From NCBI GenBank assembly GCA_041658205.1, contig JBBAAO010000002.1:124001-188000 (forward strand): DNA of 64,000 bases, in the 5' to 3' direction. Below, piece by piece: positions 44,705-53,206 of this stretch. Position 1 is the stretch's first letter; each line of letters opens with the position of its first letter. Position numbers and translations under genes: made by a program. The stretch comes from Bacteroidota bacterium (GTDB taxonomy: Bacteria > Bacteroidota > Ignavibacteria > UBA10030 > UBA8401). A model generated the notes under the pieces. It saw nothing but the letters and a program-made list of their open reading frames with translations, had not been told where the DNA came from and did no database searches.

Positions 44705-45628
44705 TTACAATGAGACATCACCTTTAAGTTTTTTGAGGTAATGTTCAAACTCAATCAGATAAGAATTTCGCTCAACAAGTTTTTTGATCTCACTCAAATT
44801 AGCTTTTGCAATTATTTCTCCGGCGGCAATAATTTCCGCGGCCTTGTCGAAATCAGTCCAGGAAAGTTGACGAACGTTGGGGCGAATGATAAGATCTGCC
44901 TCCCGCAACCGGATCACAGAAAGGTGGAACGAAGTAATATCTTCAGTTCTATATAATATGTCGAAGATATTCTGCGGCTGTTCTACGATCTTAAGGGAAC
45001 GCGTTACATCCACTGCCAGCACGCGATCGGCACCGATTTCCCGAACTTTCCCTGCAGGGACGCTTTCCGATGCACTTCCATCGACGAGAAAATATTTGCC
45101 GATTTTCACAGGTGGGAAGATTCCGGGAATGGCGGAGCTGGCGTGGACTGCATTGCGCAGACTCCCTTTCGAAAAATTAATCTCTTCTCCAGAGTTGAGA
45201 TCGGTAGCAATGGCAGAGAAATGAATATCAAGATGTTCAATCTGAACGTCGGGAATCATCTCATACATCGCAGCAGTTACTTCTTCATCGAAATATGAAA
45301 AGCGATTCAATGAATTGATCGCCTGCAGCCTTGTTCCCACATAATCGAAAAATTGATCGAAGTATCCTTTTCCTGATTTCTTTCCATTATTGTTTAAGTT
45401 TACAATTCCAAGATTCAAAAATTTTGGATCGGAAATAGTACGCAACATAAAAGTTTCAACATGTTTGGCGTTTCCAAAATAGGCATACAAACCTCCTACC
45501 AAAGCACCCATACTGCATCCGGTGATAGCGGCAGGGCGAATCCCTTCAGCATCAAGGACTTTTAAGACACCGATATGCGCCAATCCTCGCGCGCCACCGC
45601 CCCCTAAAGCTAAACCTAATTTTGACAT
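44705..45628 (-). CDS. Patatin-like phospholipase (RssA/NTE family)
   Basis: 307 residues. Oxyanion motif GGGGARGLAHIGVL, nucleophile S39 in GCSMGALVGG (GxSxG) and catalytic aspartate in FLVDGSASESVPAG. Bacterial patatins act as lipid acyl hydrolases at the membrane. There is no signal peptide or sorting domain, so unlike T9SS-linked patatins it is cytosolic or peripheral. Ordinary housekeeping-type member. Confidence 0.94.
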   Translation of the reverse strand: MSKLGLALGGGGARGLAHIGVLKVLDAEGIRPAAITGCSMGALVGGLYAYFGNAKHVETFMLRTISDPKFLNLGIVNLNNNGKKSGKGYFDQFFDYVGTRLQAINSLNRFSYFDEEVTAAMYEMIPDVQIEHLDIHFSAIATDLNSGEEINFSKGSLRNAVHASSAIPGIFPPVKIGKYFLVDGSASESVPAGKVREIGADRVLAVDVTRSLKIVEQPQNIFDILYRTEDITSFHLSVIRLREADLIIRPNVRQLSWTDFDKAAEIIAAGEIIAKANLSEIKKLVERNSYLIEFEHYLKKLKGDVSL

Positions 45629-45770
45629 GATATCTCCTAACTTAAATCAACTGTACAGGTATCAGAAAAATCATCGGTCTATGGCTTACACTTCACGCCG
45701 AGATACTTAATTCTATGTATTGATGTTTGAAACAGAAACCGTGGTGGTGAAAAGTTCAATCGTATTAAAG

Positions 45771-46823
45771 TCAGGCAGGTTGAGGATCGAAATATTTTTT
45801 TTTGATCAATAGGGATACATTCACCAGCATAATCAATACCGGTACTTCCACCAAAGGACCGATTACTGTTGCGAATGCTACTTCGGAATTGATTCCGAAT
45901 ACGGCCACAGCCACAGCAATTGCCAATTCAAAATCGTTGCTTCCGGCCGTGAATGAAACGGTTGCCGCTTTTTCGTATGAAGCGCCGATTCTTTTGGCCG
46001 CAAAAAAGGTAATGAAGAACATTCCGGCAAAATAGAAGATGTACGGAATGGCAACACGCACAACATCCAGCGGAAGTTCGATGATCTTTTCTCCTTTAAG
46101 AGAAAACATGACAAAGATTGTGAAGAGGAGAGCGATAGGAGTCAGAACAGAAATTTTTGGTACAAATGTTTTATGATACCACTCCTTTGAATTGAATCTG
46201 AGCAGGATAATGCGTGTAAGAATACCGGCAATGAACGGAATGCCAAGATAGATTAAGACTGTTATGGCAATTTCTTTTATCGAGATCTCCACGATTTTTC
46301 CTTCAAAACCAAATAATGGCGGAAGGAGCGTAATAAACAGATAGGCATAGACTGAATACAAGAACACTTGAAAAATAGCATTGAAGGCCACTAATCCGGC
46401 CGCCAGTTCCGCGTCCCCTTTTGCCAAATCATTCCATACCAACACCATAGCTATACAGCGCGCCAATCCAACAAGAATAACTCCAATCATCAAATCCGGT
46501 TTATCTGGTAAAAAGAGAATTGCAAACAGAAACATCACCAGCGGGCCGAACACCCAGTTCTGTAGTAATGATAAAAGGAGAATTTTTTTGTTCTGAAAAA
46601 CAATCGGAAGTTCTTCATATTTCACTTTAGCCAGAGGAGGATACATCATCAACACCAATCCGATGGCGATGGGAATATTTGTCGTGCCGGAGCTTAATGA
46701 ATCCCAAAATCCCGCGATACTGGGAAACAACGCACCCGCAGTTACACCGAATGCCATCACAAGAAAAATCCATAAAGTTAAAAAGCGATCGAAGAAAGAA
46801 AGTCTTCCGGTGAGCGTGCTCAT
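45771..46823 (-). CDS. ACR3-family arsenite efflux permease
   Basis: 350 residues, ten hydrophobic segments. Diagnostic blocks are MAFGVTAGALFP, GLARCIAMVLVWNDLAKGD (with the conserved cysteine needed for arsenite transport) and SFTAGSNDFELAIAVAVAVFG. Expels As(III) (and possibly antimonite) driven by proton motive force. Starts two bases after the arsC stop, so it is co-translated with the reductase. Confidence 0.96.
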   Translation of the reverse strand: MSTLTGRLSFFDRFLTLWIFLVMAFGVTAGALFPSIAGFWDSLSSGTTNIPIAIGLVLMMYPPLAKVKYEELPIVFQNKKILLLSLLQNWVFGPLVMFLFAILFLPDKPDLMIGVILVGLARCIAMVLVWNDLAKGDAELAAGLVAFNAIFQVFLYSVYAYLFITLLPPLFGFEGKIVEISIKEIAITVLIYLGIPFIAGILTRIILLRFNSKEWYHKTFVPKISVLTPIALLFTIFVMFSLKGEKIIELPLDVVRVAIPYIFYFAGMFFITFFAAKRIGASYEKAATVSFTAGSNDFELAIAVAVAVFGINSEVAFATVIGPLVEVPVLIMLVNVSLLIKKKYFDPQPA

Positions 46824-46825
46824 AA

Positions 46826-47254
46826 TTATCCCTTCGAAATAGTTTCGCGATAGAAATGACGGAAATCGTTTTGTATCTCATCACGTACTCTACGAAAGAC
46901 AAAAAGAATATCTTCTTTCGTACCCGTTGCTTCTGCAGGATCATCAAAACCGATATGGACTCTGTGTTTCACATTGCCGATGAACACAGGACATGTCTCT
47001 TTTGCATTACCACAGACGGTGATAACATAATCAAATGATTCCGACAGGAATTGATCAACTGTTTTTGGGTAATGACTGCTGATATCAATTCCAATCTCAC
47101 TCATCACATGAACAGCGTTTGAGGAAACTCGTGGAGCAGCTTTTGTCCCAGCTGAAAAAACTTCCAACGAAGGATCGAATGATTTCAAAAATCCTTCGGC
47201 CATTTGTGACCGACAGGAATTTCCGGTGCAAAGAATAAGAATGCGTTTGGACAT
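46826..47254 (-). CDS. arsC: Arsenate reductase, thioredoxin-coupled LMW-phosphatase type
   Basis: 142 residues from ATG 47254; a longer upstream frame enters the palindromic repeat and was rejected. P-loop CTGNSCRSQMAE with the CX5R signature near residue 9; further redox cysteines occur in VITVCGNAKETCPVF. It reduces As(V) to As(III), which the adjacent ACR3 exports. This is the Staphylococcus/Bacillus ArsC class rather than the glutaredoxin type. Confidence 0.95.
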   Translation of the reverse strand: MSKRILILCTGNSCRSQMAEGFLKSFDPSLEVFSAGTKAAPRVSSNAVHVMSEIGIDISSHYPKTVDQFLSESFDYVITVCGNAKETCPVFIGNVKHRVHIGFDDPAEATGTKEDILFVFRRVRDEIQNDFRHFYRETISKG

Positions 47255-47285
47255 ATTCTTTCCTTGAAGATTATTTTTATAAGTT

Positions 47286-47387
47286 GTCATTGCGAGCGAA
47301 TGTTTTTTATGAGCGAAGCAATCTTCTTGTGCATAGATAGATTGCTTCGTCATCCCGATAAACAGCATCGGGATTTCTCGCAATGAC
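47286..47387. repeat. 102-base palindromic element between arsC and arsM
   Basis: Bounded by gtcattgcgag (47286-47296) and its exact complement ctcgcaatgac (47377-47387). Inside are a partly matching arm (gaagcaatct with agattgcttc) and a hairpin cccgat-aaacagc-atcggg (47353-47371). The GTCATTGCGAG termini are those of a palindrome widely dispersed in bacterial genomes. It splits the ars operon and could attenuate or stabilise the message. Confidence 0.75.
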
Positions 47388-47398
47388 TTTATCCAAAA

Positions 47399-48211
47399 TT
47401 ATGGTTTTTCGGCATACACGGTGATACTGTAAATGCCGGCGCCGCTTTTTCGATAGTCGAGTGCTTCTTCCAGCGAAATGTATTTCACTAAAAGGTCGTT
47501 AGGGATATTGATTTCGCGATCCTTTTGCACGGTTATGTTAATGAACCCGGCATATTTTATCGTCTGAAGATACTCTTCCTTTTGTTGTGCACCGGAGACG
47601 CAGCCGGCATACATTGTTGCGGCGGAGCGGATATTGTCCGGAAGCGTACCTTTCAAAACAATATCGGAAATTGAGAAGTGTCCACCGGATTTGAGGATGC
47701 GGAAAGTTTCAGCAAACGCTTTTTGTTTGTTGGGTACGAGATTCATTACACAATTGCTCACGATAACATCAGCCGTATTATTTTTGATCGGCATGTTTTC
47801 AATATCGCCGAGACGAAATTCAACATTGGTGAATCCAAGGGCTTTTACATTCTTGTTCGCTTTTTCCAGCATTGGTTCAGTCATGTCGATGCCGATGACA
47901 TGTCCGGTTTCGCCGACAATTGATCGCGCGACGAACGCGTCGTTTCCTGCGCCGGAGCCGAGATCAACAACTGTATCACCCGGTTTCATTTGTGCAAATT
48001 CTGTAGGAAGACCGCAGCCCAAACCGAGATCGGCTTCAGCAACGTAGCCGGAGAGATGTGAATAGTCTTCAGACATAACTGTAAAATCAGCATTGGTTGT
48101 GCAGCAGCCTGTGCTGCCGCAGCAAGATGTTTCGTTTTGCTCTTTGGATTGCAAAGCGATCTCACCGTATTTTTCTTTGACGAGTTCTTTTAATTCTTGA
48201 TCGGTAGACAT
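47399..48211 (-). CDS. arsM: Arsenite S-adenosylmethionine methyltransferase
   Basis: 270 residues methylating As(III) to volatile or excreted methylarsenicals. N-terminal cysteine-rich segment ETSCCGSTGCCTTNAD, then the SAM fold (VVDLGSGAGNDAF), the arsenic-binding cysteines in SNCVMNLVP and YAGCVSGAQQK. ATG 48211 is set by an AAAGGAGG site that lies inside the microprotein gene just upstream. Together with ArsC and ACR3 it completes detoxification by reduction, methylation and export. Confidence 0.95.
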   Translation of the reverse strand: MSTDQELKELVKEKYGEIALQSKEQNETSCCGSTGCCTTNADFTVMSEDYSHLSGYVAEADLGLGCGLPTEFAQMKPGDTVVDLGSGAGNDAFVARSIVGETGHVIGIDMTEPMLEKANKNVKALGFTNVEFRLGDIENMPIKNNTADVIVSNCVMNLVPNKQKAFAETFRILKSGGHFSISDIVLKGTLPDNIRSAATMYAGCVSGAQQKEEYLQTIKYAGFINITVQKDREINIPNDLLVKYISLEEALDYRKSGAGIYSITVYAEKP

Positions 48212-48212
48212 A

Positions 48213-48284
48213 TTATTTTCCTCCTTTGGAAGAAGGGCAGCAGTCTGTGCCGCAGCACGGTTCTTTGGTTTCGGTAGCATTCAT
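48213..48284 (-). CDS. 23-residue Cys-rich microprotein upstream of arsM
   Basis: Reads MNATETKEPCCGTDCCPSSK followed by GGK and TAA. Four cysteines in two CC pairs echo the CCGSTGCC motif in ArsM's own N-terminus. An AAAGG site lies about eight bases upstream of the ATG (48284). The last codons AAA GGA GGA are the ribosome site of arsM, and the stop is one base from the arsM ATG, so translation is linked. It may bind As(III), deliver it to ArsM, or serve as a leader peptide. No database support could be checked. Confidence 0.55.
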   Translation of the reverse strand: MNATETKEPCCGTDCCPSSKGGK

Positions 48285-48306
48285 GGTGTAATCCTTTCTT
48301 AAATAT

Positions 48307-48322
48307 ATCGTAATATTACGAT
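48307..48322. promoter_or_regulatory. ArsR operator 2 (arsM side)
   Basis: atcgtaatattacgat, a perfect 16-base palindrome identical to 48676-48691, placed between arsR and the microprotein/arsM start. Controls the arsM-arsC-ACR3 unit. Confidence 0.8.
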
Positions 48323-48340
48323 TAAAATGTTAAATTTTTT

Positions 48341-48661
48341 TTAACAGCATTTCTTCATAGAGACAAGAAAATTTCCGAGCATTGACTGCATTTCGTTCCA
48401 TCCTTTTTCATCCAGACAGTAACAGACCGACGTTCCTTCGATTTCGCCTTTTACAAGGCCGGCATTTTTTAGCTCGCGCAGATGTTGCGACACTGTCGAT
48501 TGCGAAAGGGGAAGAACATCAACAATATCTCCGCACATACAGGAGTTGGAAGTGGCAAGATATTCAACGATAGCTACGCGGGCAGGATGTGCTAATGCCT
48601 TGGCATAATCCGCTAAGCGATTCTGTTTAGCAGTAAATTCTTCTTTTTTTGAGAGTCCCAT
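48341..48661 (-). CDS. arsR: ArsR-family arsenic-responsive repressor
   Basis: 106-residue winged-helix repressor. The metal site CMCGD (in SNSCMCGDIVDVL, equivalent to ELCVCDL) lies at the start of the recognition region; LSQSTVSQHLRELKNAGLVKGE is the DNA-binding helix-turn-helix; further cysteines at VCYC and the terminal KKCC may add ligands. Arsenite binding should release it from the two identical palindromes on either side of the gene, giving autoregulation and induction of arsM onward. Confidence 0.95.
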   Translation of the reverse strand: MGLSKKEEFTAKQNRLADYAKALAHPARVAIVEYLATSNSCMCGDIVDVLPLSQSTVSQHLRELKNAGLVKGEIEGTSVCYCLDEKGWNEMQSMLGNFLVSMKKCC

Positions 48662-48675
48662 AAGTATTTTTATTT

Positions 48676-48691
48676 ATCGTAATATTACGAT
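48676..48691. promoter_or_regulatory. ArsR operator 1 (arsR side)
   Basis: atcgtaatattacgat, 15 bases upstream of the arsR start, identical to operator 2. Confidence 0.8.
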
Positions 48692-48973
48692 TTAAGTTTC
48701 ATGAAAGCAATACTTTTTTTAGAACACGGATTTTCATAGATGGTAACTATTCAACAGAATTACATAGAAATTCAAAAACATGCCATCTAACCACGAAAAC
48801 ATGAAAGTGCACAAAAAGAATTTGAACCATTACCCCAAAAAGGTTGGTGAAATTTTGTGTTTTCGTGTTTTAGTGGCAAAAAATCGTAAACGCTGAGTAG
48901 TTACAAAACATCAAATTTTTTTTTCGATTAATAATAATCCGCGAAAATCAGTGAGATCAGTGTTATCCGTGTT
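48692..48973. other. Gene-free stretch upstream of arsR
   Basis: No gene seen. It contains loosely inverted segments (ccacgaaaacatgaaag near 48792 and ttcgtgttttagtggc near 48863) and a tail resembling decayed extragenic repeat text. Confidence 0.35.
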
Positions 48974-49663
48974 CTAAATTGATAACAATTGTTCGAAAAA
49001 ACCACCGAAGGTTCGTTCCTTATTGATGAAATGGATCTCTAGAATCCAATCGCGTGGATTTCCCTGAATATCAAGCTCACTTAGTTTGATGTGATTATTT
49101 GGATGGAGGTAATTGTGTTCCTCATCTCCGAGGATGTGCTCATGAGGAAAATTTCCAATCAAATGTCCGCAATGGATGTTTCCGAATTCCCATCCATATT
49201 GTCCGGCAAGAGATGAGATGTGATGATAAAATTGCGCACCTGTTAGTTCGGATGCATGTGCATCATAATATTTTTTCCCCTCATACCAAGCAGATTCAAT
49301 ATCATGTTTGAGTTTCTTTTTTTGGAGATTGTTTCCAAGCACATAGGTTCGTCCAAAATCCGCTTCCCATTCTTCAAAGACGGGACCGAAATCAAAAAAT
49401 AAAATATCGTCCGATTGAATGATCAGATCCGGCGGGTTTTCTTTATAAGGAAGAAGCGTATTCTTTCCGGCACGAACAATTCGCTTGTGCCAATATTTTC
49501 GGATGCTGAACAGCTCGAACGCAAGTTCATACACTTCATCGTTTAATATTTTTTCCGACTTGTTGGGGACGATAAGACTTCGAGTTTCAATCTCACGGAA
49601 CAATTGTTCCGCTTTTTGTTGAGCGTGAAGCAGTTGTTGCTTTCGTTCGGACAATTTTGTCAT
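48974..49663 (-). CDS. M24-family metallopeptidase-like protein
   Basis: 229 residues with the pita-bread fold of Xaa-Pro aminopeptidase/creatinase enzymes: ILFFDFGPVFEEWEADFGRTYVLG holds the metal aspartates, HCGHLIGNFPHEHI a histidine ligand, and ILEIHFINKER a glutamate ligand. It lacks the N-terminal creatinase domain. The ATG at 49663 overlaps the stop of the esterase gene by four bases, so the two are coupled. Peptide substrate unknown. Confidence 0.85.
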   Translation of the reverse strand: MTKLSERKQQLLHAQQKAEQLFREIETRSLIVPNKSEKILNDEVYELAFELFSIRKYWHKRIVRAGKNTLLPYKENPPDLIIQSDDILFFDFGPVFEEWEADFGRTYVLGNNLQKKKLKHDIESAWYEGKKYYDAHASELTGAQFYHHISSLAGQYGWEFGNIHCGHLIGNFPHEHILGDEEHNYLHPNNHIKLSELDIQGNPRDWILEIHFINKERTFGGFFEQLLSI

Positions 49664-50862
49664 AGATGTTTTCCAAAAAAGTAGATCAACATATCGGGCA
49701 TTCGTTGTCGCCAATTTCCCCATTCATGCCCATCGTTCACCTCTTTGAAATAATGTGGAATATGGAATGACGAAAGAACATTACTGTAATTTCTGTTCAA
49801 TTCAAGAAATTCAAATTTACCAAACCAGGGATCTTCCCCAATAATGTCATAACGTCCACAATCAAGATAGAGCTTTAGTTGAGGATCGATGCGATGTGCG
49901 TCATATTGCTTTTTTGTGAGGTCAACCAACCATGGTGTGATTGTTGAAGATTGTCCACCCGCATTGAGAAACACGTCAGGGCGGCGTAATGCCATATACA
50001 GTGAAACATGTCCCCCATTAGAAATTCCCATCACCGCTCGTTTGAGAGGCGATGGTTCAGTCTTATAAAGAATGTCTATCATAGGAACAATATCATCGGC
50101 TACGTACCGCACAAATTGTTCCAGTTTATTTCCAATATATTCATCCTGACGTTGTACCGAAGGGATGAATACAGCGATAAGCGGCTCTATTTTTTTTTCG
50201 TCGATCAGATTATCGATAAAGGTTCCTGCAAGGGCAAAATCGACAGCATCAAAACCATCGTGAAAATATACCGAGGCAAGGTTTGCTAATGTATCGTATC
50301 CGGCAGGACGATACACTTTAATAGCTCGTGGTGAAGGAAGATAATGGTTTAAGGGTGATGGAATCTTCATGAGTGGCGCGAGTGAATCGATCACACCATG
50401 CGGGATATCATTCCGGAATGCGAGATAGGGAGAAGTAATAAATTTTGGCATGCGGATTTCCGAATGCGGACCAAATCCGCTCGGTGAAATCAACGGATTT
50501 TGAGGATCAAGTTTCGTTACACCATTGATGATCAATTGATAATCAAGACGCGCATCAGATGGGACGATGTATGTTCTATAGAAGAACGAGTATGTTCCGC
50601 ATGGTATCCGTTCGAGTCTATCCGGTGCAAGCCAGCGTTGAAGATTTCCGTTCACAAAAACTGAATCCGCCAATCCATACAATACAATATGAAGCACGGA
50701 ATCGTTTTCGATAATCGGCGAAAATTGTTTTGTATTTAAATATTGCTCGATGATCCGCCGGCGTTGTTCAACGGGTGATTGTTCCAATTTTTGAACCACC
50801 GCTTGAAACGTCTGAGCAGTGGCAATAGAACACAGAGTGAGTACAAGAAACACTTGTTTCAT
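49660..50862 (-). CDS. Exported esterase D/enterochelin-esterase-like hydrolase
   Basis: 400 residues with signal peptide (MKQVFLVLTLCSIATAQ) starting at 50862. An N-terminal beta domain resembling a carbohydrate-binding or early-set fold is followed by the alpha/beta-hydrolase with nucleophile in MGISNGGHVSLYMALRR (GxSxGG) and terminal histidine in VNDGHEWGNWR. Fes/IroE-like enzymes cleave siderophore esters, but many are sugar-ester esterases. Two bases separate it from the SMP-30 gene. Confidence 0.87.
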   Translation of the reverse strand: MKQVFLVLTLCSIATAQTFQAVVQKLEQSPVEQRRRIIEQYLNTKQFSPIIENDSVLHIVLYGLADSVFVNGNLQRWLAPDRLERIPCGTYSFFYRTYIVPSDARLDYQLIINGVTKLDPQNPLISPSGFGPHSEIRMPKFITSPYLAFRNDIPHGVIDSLAPLMKIPSPLNHYLPSPRAIKVYRPAGYDTLANLASVYFHDGFDAVDFALAGTFIDNLIDEKKIEPLIAVFIPSVQRQDEYIGNKLEQFVRYVADDIVPMIDILYKTEPSPLKRAVMGISNGGHVSLYMALRRPDVFLNAGGQSSTITPWLVDLTKKQYDAHRIDPQLKLYLDCGRYDIIGEDPWFGKFEFLELNRNYSNVLSSFHIPHYFKEVNDGHEWGNWRQRMPDMLIYFFGKHL

Positions 50863-50863
50863 A

Positions 50864-51727
50864 TTAATACGCTTTCCCGGGAATATCATTTGTAAACCGT
50901 TCCAAAAGTTTTCGATCCTGCATGGTAACAAAAGCTGTTGTTCCACCATTTCCGCCAAAGACAAGGTTACTGCAATTTTTCCCCTTCAATGGGATCTCGC
51001 GAATCAATAATCCTTCAGGCGAAATGACTGCGATTGTTCCTTTTCCATAGCGGGTTATATACAGATTTCCATGCTTATCACATTTCATTCCATCCATTCC
51101 AAAATCTTCAAAATGATGGAAAAGAGTCTTTTTTGAAATATTTCCAGAATCGTCAACGGAATATTTCCACACGTTACGCTGAACGCTTTCGTTAACATAT
51201 AATATTTTTTCATCCGGACTTAATTCTATTCCATTGGTCGTTCCCATCGAATCTTCTAATAGAATAGAAGAACCGTCCGAATCAATTCGCCACAATTTTC
51301 CGCTGTTGGTTTTCCAATGCGGATCTGAAGCAAAAAGCTGGTCATTGGAGTTGATGCAGAGGTCGTTTGGCTGGTTAAACAATTCATTATGACTGTAGAT
51401 ACTGATGAGTTTGGTTGCCATATCCACCTTTAACACGTTGTGCATCGGATAATCAGCAAGCAGCATTTCTCCTTTGGAGTTAAACTTGATGCTGTTGGCG
51501 ATACTTCCTTGAGGCAATTCCACAAATAATTCGGCCTCGCCATTCGCAGCAACTTTTCCAATGGTTCCGTTGCGTTGGAAATTTACAACGTATAACATTC
51601 CATTGCTGTCAAATGCAGGACCCTCAATACTTCCGGTAAAGAGATTTTCAAATGTAAAATCCGAAGCAACATGAATTGCGGAACAAGAAGAACACAAGAG
51701 CAGGAAACAGGCAAGAGTGAATTTCAT
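50864..51727 (-). CDS. SMP-30/gluconolactonase-like lipoprotein
   Basis: 287 residues: signal peptide with lipobox (LLLCSSC), then a six-bladed propeller (IEGPAFDSNGMLYVVNF, QPNDLCINSNDQLFASD, GTTNGIELSPDEKILYVNES, FGMDGMKCDKHGNLYIT). Homologs hydrolyse sugar lactones with a bound divalent metal. Overlaps the upstream gene by four bases and is followed by the esterase after two, so it is part of a tight operon of exported hydrolases. Confidence 0.9.
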   Translation of the reverse strand: MKFTLACFLLLCSSCSAIHVASDFTFENLFTGSIEGPAFDSNGMLYVVNFQRNGTIGKVAANGEAELFVELPQGSIANSIKFNSKGEMLLADYPMHNVLKVDMATKLISIYSHNELFNQPNDLCINSNDQLFASDPHWKTNSGKLWRIDSDGSSILLEDSMGTTNGIELSPDEKILYVNESVQRNVWKYSVDDSGNISKKTLFHHFEDFGMDGMKCDKHGNLYITRYGKGTIAVISPEGLLIREIPLKGKNCSNLVFGGNGGTTAFVTMQDRKLLERFTNDIPGKAY

Positions 51728-52101
51728 AATAAGATACCTTCAAGCCATTCCGACGCATCTTTGATGTTGATGAATAAGCGCATGTTAATATGGCGGTTTC
51801 GTGCAACGGTTTCAGCAAACTTCATATTGTTATGATCATGAGCGGGATTACTGTCCACATATGCTATGGCGTGCGGCAATGAGAATACAGTTTTTTTTGC
51901 TGTTCGAATAACGTGATAAATGTTGAGCAGGTTCAATCCGGGTCCGGATAAATTTTCTTCGATCAGCACTTTGCCGCAGTGATGTTCTTCCATGGCACAA
52001 TGGACATCATTGAGGTAGTGAATAACATGTTCGACTTTGTTCTTTCCTTGAATTTTGCAGGACAAAAAGCTTCCCGTATGTTCGATCGAAATAGAATACA
52101 T
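51724..52101 (-). CDS. SpoIIAA/STAS-like small protein
   Basis: 125 residues, soluble, alternating beta/alpha pattern (VEHVIHYLNDVHCAMEEHHCGKVLIEENLSG and a C-terminal RLFINIKDASEWL) that resembles STAS or SpoIIAA-like domains, often regulatory or lipid-binding. No catalytic motif is evident. It sits between Nudix and SMP-30 genes in the same operon. Family assignment is tentative. Confidence 0.55.
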   Translation of the reverse strand: MYSISIEHTGSFLSCKIQGKNKVEHVIHYLNDVHCAMEEHHCGKVLIEENLSGPGLNLLNIYHVIRTAKKTVFSLPHAIAYVDSNPAHDHNNMKFAETVARNRHINMRLFINIKDASEWLEGILL

Positions 52102-52125
52102 ATTCTGCGGTCCAAAAATAAATAT

Positions 52126-52662
52126 TTAGACATGAAAAAGGGATAATGCCACGGCGGCGGACCATCCCAAAACTTTAAACTCACCTTCAAGAAGTGCTCG
52201 CATCATTTCACTCCGGGTAAGAATAACAATCTCTTGTTCTTCAAGATCATCGGCAATAATTTCTCCAACCAGGTGTGCGCTGCGTGCAAGATAGAGATGT
52301 GCATAACCATTGCCATGGTTGCCGTCGCATGGAAATTTGCCCAATGAAATCCACTGTCGTGCTTCATATCCTAATTCTTCACGAACTTCTCGTTTTGCGC
52401 AATCCAGCGGGTCTTCATTCGGTTCCAAATATCCGCCGACTGGTGCAAGGGAAATACCATTTGCTGCGTATTTCGTCTGACGAAAGCAGACAAAATTTTC
52501 ATTCTCATCCTGTACAACAACATTCACATAATCCGGCGAGACAAGCCAGCACCAATTCTCCAGCACTTTACCATCAGGAAGTTCGATAGTATGATCCTCA
52601 ACTTTCAGCCATTTGCTGTGATTAAGAATGATGGTGCGGGAAAGAGTTTTCCATGGTTTCAT
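52126..52662 (-). CDS. Nudix hydrolase
   Basis: 178 residues. The Nudix box is complete: GGYLEPNEDPLDCAKREVREELGY, read as G-x5-E-x7-REVREELGY. It hydrolyses nucleoside diphosphate derivatives, perhaps ADP-sugars (the ADPRase-like pattern GYAHLYLARSA follows). Cytosolic. Part of the 48974-54757 operon. Confidence 0.92.
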   Translation of the reverse strand: MKPWKTLSRTIILNHSKWLKVEDHTIELPDGKVLENWCWLVSPDYVNVVVQDENENFVCFRQTKYAANGISLAPVGGYLEPNEDPLDCAKREVREELGYEARQWISLGKFPCDGNHGNGYAHLYLARSAHLVGEIIADDLEEQEIVILTRSEMMRALLEGEFKVLGWSAAVALSLFHV

Positions 52663-52686
52663 AAAGATATCTTCTGTTCGACATTG

Positions 52687-53202
52687 TTAGTATTTTAGTT
52701 TTGCGTACATCAATGCATCGGCGATCATACCATCCTTGATGACGGCTTTCTTTAAGCGAGCTTCAAATGTGTATCCATTTTTTTCAAGAACTCGGACCGA
52801 TGCATTGTTCCATTCAAAGACATCGGCATACAACCTCACGATATCGAATCTGTCAAATCCGTATTCCGAAACGACTCCTACCGCCTCAGTAACGATACCG
52901 CGTCCCCAAAATTCTTCCCCGAGCCAATATCCAATCTCCATCGATTTGCGATAGACATCATCTTTCGCCACAAGACCGATACTTCCGACTGCATTTCCAT
53001 CAATCGTAATTGCAAAGACAGTTTCCGAAAGAGATGTCGATGCATGCTGTACCCAACGCATCGCATCACCTTTTGTATATGGATGAGGAAAATGATCGCG
53101 AACGTTGATCCAGATCTTCCGATTGTTGGCATGCTTCTCCAGCGAGAGTTCATCACCGATTCTCCACGGACGAAGCAGGCATCGTTGTAATCGAAATTCC
53201 AC
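52687..53202 (-). CDS. GNAT acetyltransferase, RimJ/RimL-like
   Basis: 171 residues starting with GTG 53202, four bases after the YhcH stop. Acetyl-CoA-binding region IGYWLGEEFWGRGIVTEAVG (R/Q-x-x-G-x-G/A type) and the later NNASVRVLEKNGYTFEARLK are the RimJ/RimL signatures. It probably acetylates the N-terminus of a ribosomal protein or another amine. Confidence 0.9.
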   Translation of the reverse strand: MEFRLQRCLLRPWRIGDELSLEKHANNRKIWINVRDHFPHPYTKGDAMRWVQHASTSLSETVFAITIDGNAVGSIGLVAKDDVYRKSMEIGYWLGEEFWGRGIVTEAVGVVSEYGFDRFDIVRLYADVFEWNNASVRVLEKNGYTFEARLKKAVIKDGMIADALMYAKLKY

Positions 53203-53206
53203 TTGT

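Noticed and set aside
47286..47387. Possible insertion sequence
   Set aside because: Only 102 bases and no transposase; it is a palindromic extragenic repeat.
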